A DNA stretch of 64,000 nucleotides from Saprospiraceae bacterium (GCA_016715245.1 JADKAS010000001.1:1-64000), one strand, 5' to 3'. Counted from the first letter of the stretch, positions 28,394 through 37,985 are shown. The notes: a model not told the origin generated them from the sequence alone. Program-made: numbers and translations.

Positions 28394-29470
28394 ATGGCAG
28401 GTAATTCCTTCGGACAAATATTTCGCATCACCACCTATGGAGAATCCCATGGAATAGGGATTGGAGTGATTATTGACGGATGTCCGGCTGGTCTTGAAAT
28501 CTTGGAGCATGATATCCAGATGGAATTAAACAGAAGAAAACCCGGTCAGTCTGACATTGTGAGTCCAAGAAAAGAAATGGACAAGTGTCAAATATTGTCA
28601 GGAGTGCATAATGGTTTTTCAATGGGCAGTCCAATACATATTTTTGTCCCAAACGACGATGCACGACCTGAAGAATACTCTGATATTGCTAATGTTTTTC
28701 GACCCTCACATGCAGATTTTACCTATTTTTCAAAATATGGTGTTCAAGGAGTTTCCGGAGGAGGAAGGTCATCCGCCCGTGAAACTATAGCCAGAGTAGC
28801 AGGTGGGGCAGTGGCAAAAGCCTTACTCAAAAGACATAATATTAAAATGGCAGCGTATGTTTCCCAGGTAGGAAAAATAAAAATACCTCCAGATACTAAA
28901 ATTGATACATCCCTTATAGAAAACAATTCAGTTCGTTGTCCTGATCAGAAAACAGCTGAAGAAATGATTCAATATATCAATCACCTTAAAGAAAATGGGG
29001 ACAGTACGGGTGGTGTTATTTCTTGTGTTATTGAAAATTGCCCGATAGGTTTGGGAGAACCGGTTTTTGATAAATTACATGCAGATTTGGGCAAAGCTAT
29101 GTTGAGCATTAATGCAGTGAAAGCCTTTGAGTTGGGATCCGGATTTGCCGGAGTAGAAATGAAAGGTTCAGAACACAACGATGTTTTTATTACAGAGGGT
29201 CAGGAAGTTTTGACAAAAACAAATTATTCAGGCGGAATTCAGGGAGGAATCACCAATGGTATGCCTATTTTATTCAGGGTTGGTTTTAAACCGGTGTCTA
29301 CCATTTCAAAACCACAGGATACCATTGACCATGATGGTAAAAATGCAATTGTACAGGCTAAAGGAAGACATGATCCCTGTGTCGTACCAAGAGCTGTTCC
29401 CATTGTGGAAGCCATGGCGGCTTTGGTTCTGGCGGACCATTTGCTGAGAGCGAAAATTAGTAAACTTTAA
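28394..29470 (+). CDS. aroC: Chorismate synthase
   Basis: Last step of the shikimate pathway: FMN-dependent elimination of phosphate from EPSP to give chorismate. Intact, 358 aa. Signature motifs are TTYGESHGIGIGVIIDGCPAG (residues 13-33), the arginine-rich GVSGGGRSSARETIARVAGG in the middle and GRHDPCVVPRAVPIVEAM near the end. It is followed at 13 bp by dapB and then dnaG on the same strand, suggesting one operon. aroE lies separately in this window at 36049. Confidence 0.97.
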   Translation: MAGNSFGQIFRITTYGESHGIGIGVIIDGCPAGLEILEHDIQMELNRRKPGQSDIVSPRKEMDKCQILSGVHNGFSMGSPIHIFVPNDDARPEEYSDIANVFRPSHADFTYFSKYGVQGVSGGGRSSARETIARVAGGAVAKALLKRHNIKMAAYVSQVGKIKIPPDTKIDTSLIENNSVRCPDQKTAEEMIQYINHLKENGDSTGGVISCVIENCPIGLGEPVFDKLHADLGKAMLSINAVKAFELGSGFAGVEMKGSEHNDVFITEGQEVLTKTNYSGGIQGGITNGMPILFRVGFKPVSTISKPQDTIDHDGKNAIVQAKGRHDPCVVPRAVPIVEAMAALVLADHLLRAKISKL

Positions 29471-29483
29471 TAACTGAAATAAT

Positions 29484-30203
29484 ATGTTTATTGCATTAAT
29501 AGGATATGGGAAAATGGGAAAAGAAATAGAGGCGGTTGCGATGAGAAGAGGCCACAGTATTTCCTGTAAAATTTCATCGGCCAATCAATACGAAATGAAT
29601 CCGCAGGTTTTACAATGGGCTGATGTTGCTATAGAATTTTCCAAACCGGATGCAGCTTTTGACAATGTTAGTGCATGCCTGCATGCAAACCTTCCGGTGG
29701 TCTGTGGCACAACAGGGTGGGGAAATAAAAAAAGTGAAATTGAAAAATTGACATTGGAAAAAAATGGTTCATTTTTATACGCTTCAAATTTTAGTATTGG
29801 CGTCAATATTTTTTTTGAAGTCAATAAAAAACTGGCTTCTCTTATGAATAAGTATGAAACGTATGACGTTCAGATAGAAGAAACACATCATATAACCAAA
29901 CTTGACGCACCCAGTGGTACGGCCATTTCACTGGCAACCGATGTAATAGATCATCTCGCAAGGAAAAAAGTATGGTCCATCCAACAGGGAGAACCATATG
30001 GAAGATCATTACACATTCAGTCATTCAGAGAGGAAGGGGTACCGGGTACACATAAAGTAAAATATTCTTCTGAAATAGATGATATTGAAATCATTCATAC
30101 GGCACATTCCAGGGCAGGTTTTGCATTGGGAGCAGTATTGGCAGCTGAGTGGCTGGTTGATAAAAAAGGTAATTTTCAGATGAAAGATGTTTTGGGTCTT
30201 TAA
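29484..30203 (+). CDS. dapB: 4-hydroxy-tetrahydrodipicolinate reductase
   Basis: Second committed step of diaminopimelate/lysine synthesis. At 239 aa it is slightly short, as usual for Bacteroidota. N-terminal MFIALIGYGKMGKEIE dinucleotide fold; CGTTGWGN; FSIGVNIFF; and the catalytic region EETHHITKLDAPSGTA with the His-His and Lys residues. The C-terminal substrate loop is EIIHTAHSRAGFALGA. It sits between aroC (13 bp) and dnaG (3 bp). Confidence 0.95.
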   Translation: MFIALIGYGKMGKEIEAVAMRRGHSISCKISSANQYEMNPQVLQWADVAIEFSKPDAAFDNVSACLHANLPVVCGTTGWGNKKSEIEKLTLEKNGSFLYASNFSIGVNIFFEVNKKLASLMNKYETYDVQIEETHHITKLDAPSGTAISLATDVIDHLARKKVWSIQQGEPYGRSLHIQSFREEGVPGTHKVKYSSEIDDIEIIHTAHSRAGFALGAVLAAEWLVDKKGNFQMKDVLGL

Positions 30204-30206
30204 TAT

Positions 30207-32153
30207 ATGATTACTAGAAAAAGTATAGAAGAGGTTTTACAGGTTTCCAAAATAGAGGAAGTGGTTGGTGATTATGTCAATCTGAGACGCAGAGGCGTTA
30301 ATCTGATTGGATTATGCCCTTTTCATGATGAAAAAACCCCTTCTTTTACCGTGTCTCCGGCTAAAAATATTTTTAAATGTTTTGGATGTTCAAAGGGCGG
30401 TGACCCGGTAGGTTTTGTAATGGAACATGAATCCCTGAACTATATTGAAGCTATACGTTATCTGGCACAGAAATACAATATTACGCTTGAAGAAACAGCG
30501 CTGACCAATCAGGAAAAGGAATTGCGAACGGCTGTGGATTCCATGTACATTGTTAATTCTTTTGCAAAAGATCATTTCGTCCACAACCTATGGTCCAGAG
30601 AGGAAGGAAAACACATTGGTCTTTCATATTTTAAAGAAAGAGGTTTCAGGGATTTTATAATAGAAAAATTTGAGTTGGGATATGCAGTTGACGATAGAGA
30701 CGATTTTCTGGAAACCGCAACAAAAAAACAATTAAATATTGATTTGTGTAAAACCATGGGTCTGATCTCTGCTTCAGGTCATGATTTTTTCAGAGCAAGG
30801 GTTATGTTTCCCATTCACGGTGTTTCCGGTAAAGTGGTAGGATTCGGAGGCAGGACATTATCTTCAGATAAAAAAATTCCTAAATATATAAATTCAATAG
30901 AATCAGATATATACAATAAGAGGAATGTATTATACGGTTTGTTTTTTGCCAAAGAACCGATTAGGAAACACGATGAATGTATTTTGGTGGAAGGATATAC
31001 AGATGTCATTTCTTTGCATCAGGGAGAAATTACAAATGTGGTGGCAGCTTCCGGCACTTCTCTTACTCATGAGCAGATTAAGCTGATTAAAAGATATACG
31101 GCCAATATTAAAATCATTTTTGACGGGGACCCTGCAGGAATAAAAGCGGCATTGAGGGGACTTGATATGGTGCTGGAAGCAGATATGAACGTAAAATTGG
31201 TTTTATTACCGGACAAGGAAGATCCTGACTCTTTCCTGTCCTCAAACGGCACCGAAAAGTTTTTGGAATATCTGAAAAAAAATGAAGAAGATTTTGTGTT
31301 TTTTAAAACCAGGGTATTATTGGAAGATACAGGCAATGATCCGATTAAAAAAGCCGGAGCTCTAAAAAGTATCGTTTCCTCTATATCTAAAATCAGTGAT
31401 TCCATCAAAAGGGCACTTTATATCAGGCAGTGCGCCATCATGCTGGATATTAATGAAGGTATACTGGTGCAGGAAACCAATAAATATATAAAAGAAAGTC
31501 TTCATAAAAAACGACTTGAGACGGGAGGACATTATTCAGGTGAAGAATTTACAAATCAAGAATGGATTCAGGACAAAAATGTACCTTCATTACCACAGCC
31601 CGATTATAATTCGGAGTCAAAAGACACCATACAGGAAAAGGCAGTTGCCCAGATTTTGATACGATTCGGACACCATCCTTATGATGATCAGATGAGTATG
31701 GCAAGATTTATCATTAATGAGCTTGAAGATATTTTTATTTTCCTTGAAGACAATCTTAGTATTCAGATTTTTGAAGAAGTAAAAAAATTGATTCAAGAAA
31801 AAGGCCAAGTTTCTCACCAGGATTTTATTGGTCATGAAACAGATGATATTAGACAGTTTGCCATTGATGCACTGAGTTTTCCCTATGAATACGCCAGCTG
31901 GGAAAATAAGGGGATGTTACTGCAAACTCAAAAAATGCCGGAGGAAAACTATATTAATGAAAGCCATAATGCTTTATTGAGACTTAAATTGAAAAAGGTC
32001 AATAAGAATATTGAAACTATAGAAAAAGAAATAAAGGAATGGAATGATGATCAACAGGATCAATCAGAATATATTCTGCAGATTAAAATTCTACAGGAAT
32101 TACTTAAGGAAAGGAATATCATGGCGGCCGAATTGGGTACAGTTATTTTTTAA
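30207..32153 (+). CDS. dnaG: DNA primase
   Basis: Synthesises RNA primers for replication. The 648-aa protein has the CHC2 zinc domain (Cys37, His40, Cys58, Cys61 in CPFHDEKT and FKCFGCSKGG), the catalytic TOPRIM core (ILVEGYTDVISLHQG and IIFDGDPAG near residues 255-310) and a long C-terminal helical region for helicase contact (about 450-648, rich in E/K coiled-coil-like sequence). Intact. It is the last gene of aroC-dapB-dnaG. Confidence 0.97.
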   Translation: MITRKSIEEVLQVSKIEEVVGDYVNLRRRGVNLIGLCPFHDEKTPSFTVSPAKNIFKCFGCSKGGDPVGFVMEHESLNYIEAIRYLAQKYNITLEETALTNQEKELRTAVDSMYIVNSFAKDHFVHNLWSREEGKHIGLSYFKERGFRDFIIEKFELGYAVDDRDDFLETATKKQLNIDLCKTMGLISASGHDFFRARVMFPIHGVSGKVVGFGGRTLSSDKKIPKYINSIESDIYNKRNVLYGLFFAKEPIRKHDECILVEGYTDVISLHQGEITNVVAASGTSLTHEQIKLIKRYTANIKIIFDGDPAGIKAALRGLDMVLEADMNVKLVLLPDKEDPDSFLSSNGTEKFLEYLKKNEEDFVFFKTRVLLEDTGNDPIKKAGALKSIVSSISKISDSIKRALYIRQCAIMLDINEGILVQETNKYIKESLHKKRLETGGHYSGEEFTNQEWIQDKNVPSLPQPDYNSESKDTIQEKAVAQILIRFGHHPYDDQMSMARFIINELEDIFIFLEDNLSIQIFEEVKKLIQEKGQVSHQDFIGHETDDIRQFAIDALSFPYEYASWENKGMLLQTQKMPEENYINESHNALLRLKLKKVNKNIETIEKEIKEWNDDQQDQSEYILQIKILQELLKERNIMAAELGTVIF

Positions 32154-32268
32154 GTATCAGATACATCCGCAAATTCCCGTCAAAAAGATAAAAATTATAA
32201 AACGTGAATAATATTCATGTGGTTTAATTGTTTAAAAGTGATTGATTTACATGCTTTAAAACTATATT

Positions 32269-32288
32269 ATTAAGATAATTATCTTAAT
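32269..32288. promoter_or_regulatory. 20-bp perfect palindrome over a promoter
   Basis: The 20 bases from 32269 form a perfect inverted repeat (half-site ATTAAGATAA and its complement TTATCTTAAT). Its right end overlaps the -7 box of the small membrane gene at 32314. This position is ideal for a repressor. The core GATAATTATC resembles half of a Fur-type site, but the full 19-bp Fur pattern is not there. Confidence 0.6.
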
Positions 32289-32292
32289 TTTG
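32285..32292 (+). promoter_or_regulatory. -7 box of the 32314 gene
   Basis: TAATTTTG matches TAnnTTTG and lies 21 nt before ATG 32314. There is no TTG at -33, so an activator or a weak promoter is possible. Confidence 0.5.
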
Positions 32293-32313
32293 CGCCCTTA
32301 TTTACTGAAGGTT

Positions 32314-32613
32314 ATGACACAGGTTTTGATATATTTTATTGCCGGACTTTTCCTCGCCCTGTTGTTTTTGAATATTTTTTTCAGATTAAAGGTTATCAGG
32401 GTGTACAAGAACCTGATAAAACACAGGGTGGAATTTAACTCAATGGATATTTTTAAACCCGAAAGCAGAATGAAAGATGTATTTTTGAAATTTCCGGGAT
32501 CGGTTGCAGATATAAAATCATTTATCTATTATATCAGATTGTCAGTAGGTATTGCTGTTCTTATAGTACTTTGTATTACATTACTTGGTTTGGTACTTCA
32601 TTTTAACAGATAA
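32314..32613 (+). CDS. Small two-helix membrane protein, unknown
   Basis: I do not recognise this 99-aa protein. From ATG 32314 (MTQVLIYFIAGLFLALLFLN) there are two membrane helices, about residues 4-24 and 74-95. They flank a basic, probably cytoplasmic loop with VYKNLIKHRVEFNSMDIFKP and VFLKFPGSVADIKSFIYYIR. An upstream TTG in frame lies inside the -7 box and is rejected. Its promoter is covered by a 20-bp palindrome, so it is probably controlled by its own regulator. It is a single gene between dnaG and a Gfo/Idh gene. Confidence 0.65.
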   Translation: MTQVLIYFIAGLFLALLFLNIFFRLKVIRVYKNLIKHRVEFNSMDIFKPESRMKDVFLKFPGSVADIKSFIYYIRLSVGIAVLIVLCITLLGLVLHFNR

Positions 32614-32800
32614 TTCAAAAGTGTTAAATAATTAACTTCAAATGGCAAACCCTGTTTCTGTCTGCATGAACACCCATAAAATGATAAAAAATCCGCCTTT
32701 TTGGTATACGCTTCGGAATAATTTATTTAGTTTATTATACCCACACGTCAATCTATTCCCGGCGTCAGGTCATTAAAAATAAAAATGTAATATTTTACAA

Positions 32801-33766
32801 ATGAAAATAGGTTTGTTTGGTGTAGGTCACCTTGGAAAAATTCACCTTAAATGTTTACTGGATTCACCTTTTTCACTGGCAGGATTTTATGATCCCGACG
32901 ATTCAGCCGCAAAAATTATTGAAGAGACCTATTCCATACCCAGATTTCTTACAGTTGAAGAATTAATTGCTGCAGTTGATGCGGTAGATATAGTATGCCC
33001 AACCATTTTACATTACGACATAGCTTTGAAAGCCGCAATGGCGGATAAACATGTTTTTATTGAAAAACCTGTGACGGAGACAGTTGGCCAGGCAAAGCAC
33101 CTGATGGAACTTGCGCTGGAACACAAAATTGTCATGCAGGTGGGACATGTCGAAAGATATAATCCTGCCATAATACCATTGGAAAATAAAATAAAAAACC
33201 CACGGTTTATTGAAGGGCACAGGCTCGCTTTGTTCAATCCGAGAGGTACAGATGTTTCTGTAGTTCTTGATTTGATGATACATGATCTTGACCTTGTGCT
33301 TTCCATTGTCAAAAGTGAGGTTTCGGATGTGGCAGCCAATGGTGTATGTATAGTCAGTTCGACACCGGATATTTGTAATGCAAGAATAGAGTTTAAAAAT
33401 GGATGTGTTGCCAATCTGACAGCAAGCAGAATTTCTTTGAAAAATATGCGGAAATTGAGGATTTTTCAGGATGATGCCTATATCAGTCTTGATTTTTTGA
33501 CCAAGGAATCGCAAATGGTAAAAATCGATAATGTCTCCGAAGGGAAAGAAATGGATGCTATGACCATATCGACAAATACGGGTTTAAAACGTATTAGTAT
33601 AGAGCAGTTTCCTATTGGACAGAGCAATGCCATTTTAGCAGAACTCAATGATTTTTATCATGCGATTAAAAATGGGATACCACCAAAAGTAAGTATTGAA
33701 GACGGGTTTAAGGCACTACATCTTGCCCATCTCATTCATCAAAAAATTGAAAGTCAACATGAATAG
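32801..33766 (+). CDS. Gfo/Idh/MocA family oxidoreductase
   Basis: NAD(P)-dependent sugar or cyclitol dehydrogenase family. The 321-aa protein has the N-terminal Rossmann motif GLFGVGHLGKIHLK (residues 4-17) and the family EKP motif at 88-90 (HVFIEKPVTE). MQVGHVERYNPAI follows, with the substrate-domain segment LMIHDLDLVLSIV containing the catalytic His/Asp pair. The substrate cannot be read. A lipoprotein gene starts inside its last 8 bp, and a sugar transferase follows, so a role in surface glycan precursor metabolism is a reasonable inference. Confidence 0.85.
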   Translation: MKIGLFGVGHLGKIHLKCLLDSPFSLAGFYDPDDSAAKIIEETYSIPRFLTVEELIAAVDAVDIVCPTILHYDIALKAAMADKHVFIEKPVTETVGQAKHLMELALEHKIVMQVGHVERYNPAIIPLENKIKNPRFIEGHRLALFNPRGTDVSVVLDLMIHDLDLVLSIVKSEVSDVAANGVCIVSSTPDICNARIEFKNGCVANLTASRISLKNMRKLRIFQDDAYISLDFLTKESQMVKIDNVSEGKEMDAMTISTNTGLKRISIEQFPIGQSNAILAELNDFYHAIKNGIPPKVSIEDGFKALHLAHLIHQKIESQHE

Positions 33767-34622
33767 GTTGAAATACTTTTTTCCGGCATTGCTGGCTATT
33801 TTTTTTTCCGGCTGCGGACTTAATGATAATGTTGCTCCTGTACCGACGTATCTTATTATTAAGGATCCAAAAGTGCTGAAAGTAAATTCAACGGGAGAAG
33901 ATACACATAAAATTACGGACGTCTGGGTGTATTCCGACGGACAATTGCAGGGAATATTTCCTTTACCTGCAAAAGTTCCTGTTATTTCAACCGGAGAAGA
34001 AAGTGAGATTCTGATTCTGGCAGGAATAAGAAAAAACGGTATTTTGGATGAACCGGCTTTTTATCCTTTTTACAAAGCCATTACCGCTAATGTAAAACTT
34101 GAGCCTTTAAAAGAAATCAACATACCCATCACTTTTCAATATTCTGAAAATTGTAAATTTGATGTTATTGCTGATTTTGAACAAGTCAATTTGTTTGAAT
34201 TTGATCTTGATCTGGATGGAAAAGCCGGGTTAAATCTGTCAGCAGAGGATGCCTCTTCCGGGCTGAAATCCGGTAAAATAAAGCTAGAGAATGCCAATAG
34301 TGTTGTTGAAATTGGCAGTACTCAATTATTTGAAAAATTATCAATAATAAGTGGCAATGCCTATATAGAAATGGATTACAAAGGACAAGCGGAAATAGGT
34401 ATTGGGCTCGTTACGTATGATGACCTCAATGTAGCCGGAATGTTGCAGTATAAAGTTGTGGTTGTACCCAGAGATAAATGGAATAAAATTTATGTAGATA
34501 TTACAGACATTTTGTCCGCTCCCAGGCTGCGTTCATACAGGTTGGCTTTTGGGTTTACCGTACCGGCAGGAAAAGAGACCGGTGAAATTTATGTAGATAA
34601 TATTAAACTAGTCCGATTTTAA
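33759..34622 (+). CDS. Lipoprotein of unknown function
   Basis: A 287-aa predicted lipoprotein starting at ATG 33759 (MNRLKYFFPALLAIFFSGCG, lipobox SGC). It overlaps the Gfo/Idh stop by 8 bp, which supports this start over an upstream alternative at 33696. The mature part looks all-beta, with TDVWVYSDGQLQGIFPLP early and a jelly-roll-like end (WNKIYVDITDIL, IYVDNIKLVRF), compatible with a carbohydrate-binding fold. No enzyme motif is seen. The sugar transferase gene starts 2 bp later. Confidence 0.65.
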   Translation: MNRLKYFFPALLAIFFSGCGLNDNVAPVPTYLIIKDPKVLKVNSTGEDTHKITDVWVYSDGQLQGIFPLPAKVPVISTGEESEILILAGIRKNGILDEPAFYPFYKAITANVKLEPLKEINIPITFQYSENCKFDVIADFEQVNLFEFDLDLDGKAGLNLSAEDASSGLKSGKIKLENANSVVEIGSTQLFEKLSIISGNAYIEMDYKGQAEIGIGLVTYDDLNVAGMLQYKVVVVPRDKWNKIYVDITDILSAPRLRSYRLAFGFTVPAGKETGEIYVDNIKLVRF

Positions 34623-34624
34623 AA

Positions 34625-36049
34625 GTGATTCAACGCTCCCGTAAAACTGAACTTTTTTTCTATAAACTGGCAGATTATTTTTCTGCTATGCTGGCCTGGT
34701 TTTTATTTTTTGTATATCGCAAAAATATTGAAGATGCCGGTGTTTCCATAGCTGAAATATTAGAAAACGAAAGGTTGTGGCAAGGTTTGTTTTTTGTTCC
34801 GCTTTTCTGGCTGACGCTTTATTTTATCTTTGACAAATACCGTGATATTTATAGGATATCAAGGCTGGAAACCCTGAAGATTACTTTTTTTATAAGTTTT
34901 ATGGGTAGCTTGATTCTATTGTTTACGGTGGTGACAGACGACAAGGTATTGGAATATATAAGTTATTTTTCATTGTTTATCCGTCTTTTTTTGTTAAATT
35001 TTTTGATTACGTCTATAGCCAGGATGATCATTTTAACCATTGCCAGTAAAAGGTTAAAATCAGGTAAAATACAATATAATACATTGATTATTGGGGGTGA
35101 TAAAAATGCAGTAGAATTATATGAAGAAATAATAGGAAGACCTTATTCCCTCGGTCACCGCTTTGTCGGTTTTATTGATGTCAATGGAAAAAGTAAAAAT
35201 GTCCTTGCCAAACATCTTCCCAAATTAGGGATGTTGGAAGATATTAAAGAGGTTATTAATGAGCATTATATTGAAGAAGTAATTGTTGCTGTAGAAACCT
35301 CTGAACATAATAAGCTCAAACAAATACTAGACGTCTTGTTTGATTTTTCTGAAGAAATTCTTATAAAAGTAATTCCCGATACATATGATATCATGTTGGG
35401 TACGGTCAAGATGAACCACATATATGGTGCTGTCCTCATTGAAATAGAGCAGGAATTGATGCCAAACTGGCAAAAAGTAGTAAAAAGATTGATGGACATA
35501 TCTATAAGTTTACTGGCATTGATTATTTTGATTCCCCTTATTTTGTACACATTAATCAGAGTGAAATTGTCGTCCCAAGGGCCTGTCTTTTACAGGCAGG
35601 AGAGGATAGGACTCAATGGAAAACCATTCGATATCTATAAATTCAGGAGTATGTTTCTGGACTCTGAACCCACAGGTCCGAGATTGTCGCATGACGACGA
35701 CGACCGGGTTACAAATTGGGGAAAGGTGATGAGGAAATGGAGGCTGGATGAGATTCCCCAATTTTTTAATGTTCTAAAAGGCGATATGGCCATTGTAGGG
35801 CCCCGACCGGAAAGACGATATTATATCGAACAAATTTCATCTGAGGCACCCCATTACAAACATTTACTTAAAGTCAGGCCGGGAATAACGTCCTGGGGTC
35901 AGGTAAAATACGGATACGCCTCGAATGTCAAACAAATGATACAAAGACTTCAATATGACATTTTATATATTGAAAACATGTCACTGAGTTTGGATTTAAA
36001 AATAATGTTTTACACAGTAGTTGTTTTATTACAAGGAAAAGGGAAATAA
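34625..36049 (+). CDS. Polyprenyl-phosphate sugar-1-phosphate transferase (WcaJ/WbaP type)
   Basis: Initiating glycosyltransferase for exopolysaccharide or O-antigen: moves a sugar phosphate from a UDP-sugar to undecaprenyl phosphate. The 474-aa protein has four N-terminal helices (about residues 12-135), a CoA-binding-like Rossmann domain (LIIGGDKNAVELYEE) and the C-terminal bacterial sugar transferase domain. That domain carries YRQERIGLNGKPFDIYKFRS, WRLDEIPQFFNVLKGDM, IVGPRPERRYY and RPGITSWGQVKYG. The start is GTG at 34625, 2 bp after the lipoprotein; the stop overlaps the aroE start by one base. Confidence 0.9.
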   Translation: MIQRSRKTELFFYKLADYFSAMLAWFLFFVYRKNIEDAGVSIAEILENERLWQGLFFVPLFWLTLYFIFDKYRDIYRISRLETLKITFFISFMGSLILLFTVVTDDKVLEYISYFSLFIRLFLLNFLITSIARMIILTIASKRLKSGKIQYNTLIIGGDKNAVELYEEIIGRPYSLGHRFVGFIDVNGKSKNVLAKHLPKLGMLEDIKEVINEHYIEEVIVAVETSEHNKLKQILDVLFDFSEEILIKVIPDTYDIMLGTVKMNHIYGAVLIEIEQELMPNWQKVVKRLMDISISLLALIILIPLILYTLIRVKLSSQGPVFYRQERIGLNGKPFDIYKFRSMFLDSEPTGPRLSHDDDDRVTNWGKVMRKWRLDEIPQFFNVLKGDMAIVGPRPERRYYIEQISSEAPHYKHLLKVRPGITSWGQVKYGYASNVKQMIQRLQYDILYIENMSLSLDLKIMFYTVVVLLQGKGK

Positions 36050-36786
36050 TGAAAAACTTCGGCATCATAGGAAAATCGCTTGTCCACAGTTTTTCACCTG
36101 ACTATTTCGGGCGAAAATTTTTGCGAATGGGAATTACTGACAGCCAATATCTTCCTTATCCACTGGAAAATATAGAGGATTTTGAGAAGCTGTGCCAAAA
36201 GAATGTTTTTGCCGGTTTGAACGTCACCATACCTTATAAAAAAAAAATAGTACCTTATCTGGATGTTTTGTCACCGGAGGCAAAAGAAGTCGGTGCGGTA
36301 AATACCATATTGTTTTCTGATGGAAAAAAAATAGGTTACAACACAGATGTTTTTGGATTTGAACAAAGTCTGTTACCTGTTTTGGCGGAAATTAAGGAAG
36401 ACCGACCCCAAATGCTGATTCTTGGTACCGGAGGCGCCAGTAAGGCTGTTGTATACGTTTGCCGAAAATTAAATATACCTTTTACATTGGTATCAAGAAA
36501 TAAAAATGAAGGGTTGTCCTATGAAAAAATTGATTACGGGATTATGGAAAATCATTCGATTGTGGTAAATACAACTCCTTTGGGAATGTATCCCGATACT
36601 TCAAGTTTTCCTCTTATTCCTTATACATATTTAAAAAATTCACATTTTTTAATTGATTTAATATACAATCCAAAAAAAACTGTATTTTTGACCAAAGGAA
36701 TGGAACAACAGTGTTCAGCAAAAAACGGATTGGACATGTTGGTTTACCAGGCAGAAAAATCATGGCAAATATGGAACCAGAAATGA
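36049..36786 (+). CDS. aroE: Shikimate dehydrogenase
   Basis: Reduces 3-dehydroshikimate to shikimate with NADPH. At 245 aa it shows the substrate-binding GKSLVHSFSP (residues 8-17), catalytic Lys64 in NVTIPYKK, GAVNTI at 82-87, the NADP motif ILGTGGASKAV and the late NGLDMLVYQAEKSWQIW. It overlaps the sugar transferase stop by one base and the proline dehydrogenase start by an ATGA junction, so it is tightly coupled with genes of unrelated pathways. Confidence 0.93.
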   Translation: MKNFGIIGKSLVHSFSPDYFGRKFLRMGITDSQYLPYPLENIEDFEKLCQKNVFAGLNVTIPYKKKIVPYLDVLSPEAKEVGAVNTILFSDGKKIGYNTDVFGFEQSLLPVLAEIKEDRPQMLILGTGGASKAVVYVCRKLNIPFTLVSRNKNEGLSYEKIDYGIMENHSIVVNTTPLGMYPDTSSFPLIPYTYLKNSHFLIDLIYNPKKTVFLTKGMEQQCSAKNGLDMLVYQAEKSWQIWNQK

Positions 36787-37985
36787 CATCAGAAAGACCC
36801 GAACCCGAACCGGATACGTTATTTGATCTTACAAATACAGAAATTGCATTCAGGGAGAAAACAGATGAAGCTTTAAAAAAGACATACAGGCTTTTTCGGT
36901 TTATGAACAATTCCACCCTCGTAAAATGGGGTTCTAAAATAGGCTATCACGCCGTAAAAATGAGTTTGCCTTTTACCGACTGGATGGTTAAAAAAACAAT
37001 ATTTCCTCAGTTCTGCGGCGGTGAAAATTTAATGGACTGCCAGAATGTAATTGATGAATTGTATGAAAATAAGGTTCTTACGATTCTTGATTATGGTGCT
37101 GAAGGAAAAATGGGGGAGGAAAATCTTGATGCTACTGCACAGGAAACCCTTCGTGCTATTGAACTTGCAGCATCAAATGAATCTGTTCCTATGATCAGTA
37201 CAAAAATCACAGGACTTGTCGATTTGAAAATTTTACATAAGCTACATCATGACGAGCCGTTGTCTGAAGGGGAAAAAAGGGGATTTGAACATTTAAGGGA
37301 AAGACTGGATGAAATTTGTTTCTCCGCTAAGAATCACAATGTTGGAATTTTTATTGATGCAGAAGAAAGCTGGATTCAAAGACCTGTTGATAATCTGGCT
37401 TTGGAAATGATGGAGAAATATAATCTGGAAAATGTCACCGTATTCAATACATATCAAATGTATAAAACCGATTCTCTGACAAAATTAAAAGAGCACCATC
37501 AACTTGCTATAACAAAAGGGTATAATTTGGGGGCTAAACTGGTCAGAGGTGCCTACATGGACAAAGAGCGCCAAAGGGCTTTGGAATTGGGTTATCCCAG
37601 TCCGATTCATCCGGATAAAAATGCAACAGATAACGCTTATAACAAAGGTATTGAATATTGTGTACAGAATCATGAGAAGATTTCTTCCTGTTGTGCTTCT
37701 CATAATGAATACAGTAATGCTTACCAGGCCAGTCTTATGCAGAAATATGACATTGATATTAATCATAAACACCTTAACTTTTGTCAGTTGTATGGAATGA
37801 GTGATAATATTACCTTCAATCTGGCCAATGCAGGTTATAATGTGGCCAAATACGTGGTATATGGACCTATCAAAGAAGTAATACCTTACCTAATCCGAAG
37901 AACAGAAGAAAATTCTTCTGTAACAGGAGAAATGAGCCGGGAACTAAAATATATTTCCAATGAAATAAAGAGAAGAGGCTTGTAA
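36783..37985 (+). CDS. Proline dehydrogenase
   Basis: FAD-dependent TIM-barrel enzyme oxidising proline to pyrroline-5-carboxylate at the membrane, feeding electrons to quinones. Start at ATG 36783 (MTSERPEPEPDTLFDL) makes an ATGA overlap with aroE; longer in-frame starts at 36711, 36762 and 36771 exist. About 400 aa. Recognisable parts are TILDYGAEGKMGEENLD, NVGIFIDAEESWIQRPVD, GAKLVRGAYMDKER and SCCASHNEYSNAYQ, ending in YLIRRTEENSSVTGEM with the conserved double Arg of the proline site. It is monofunctional, with no P5C dehydrogenase domain. The TRAP permease gene begins at the next base. Confidence 0.9.
   Translation: MTSERPEPEPDTLFDLTNTEIAFREKTDEALKKTYRLFRFMNNSTLVKWGSKIGYHAVKMSLPFTDWMVKKTIFPQFCGGENLMDCQNVIDELYENKVLTILDYGAEGKMGEENLDATAQETLRAIELAASNESVPMISTKITGLVDLKILHKLHHDEPLSEGEKRGFEHLRERLDEICFSAKNHNVGIFIDAEESWIQRPVDNLALEMMEKYNLENVTVFNTYQMYKTDSLTKLKEHHQLAITKGYNLGAKLVRGAYMDKERQRALELGYPSPIHPDKNATDNAYNKGIEYCVQNHEKISSCCASHNEYSNAYQASLMQKYDIDINHKHLNFCQLYGMSDNITFNLANAGYNVAKYVVYGPIKEVIPYLIRRTEENSSVTGEMSRELKYISNEIKRRGL

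Noticed and set aside
32269..32288. Palindrome as a Fur box
   Set aside because: Only the GATAATTATC core agrees; the 19-bp Fur site and its 7-1-7 symmetry are not matched.
36711..36782. Earlier GTG start for proline dehydrogenase
   Set aside because: It would overlap aroE by 76 bp; the ATGA overlap at 36783 matches the pattern of the other genes in this operon.
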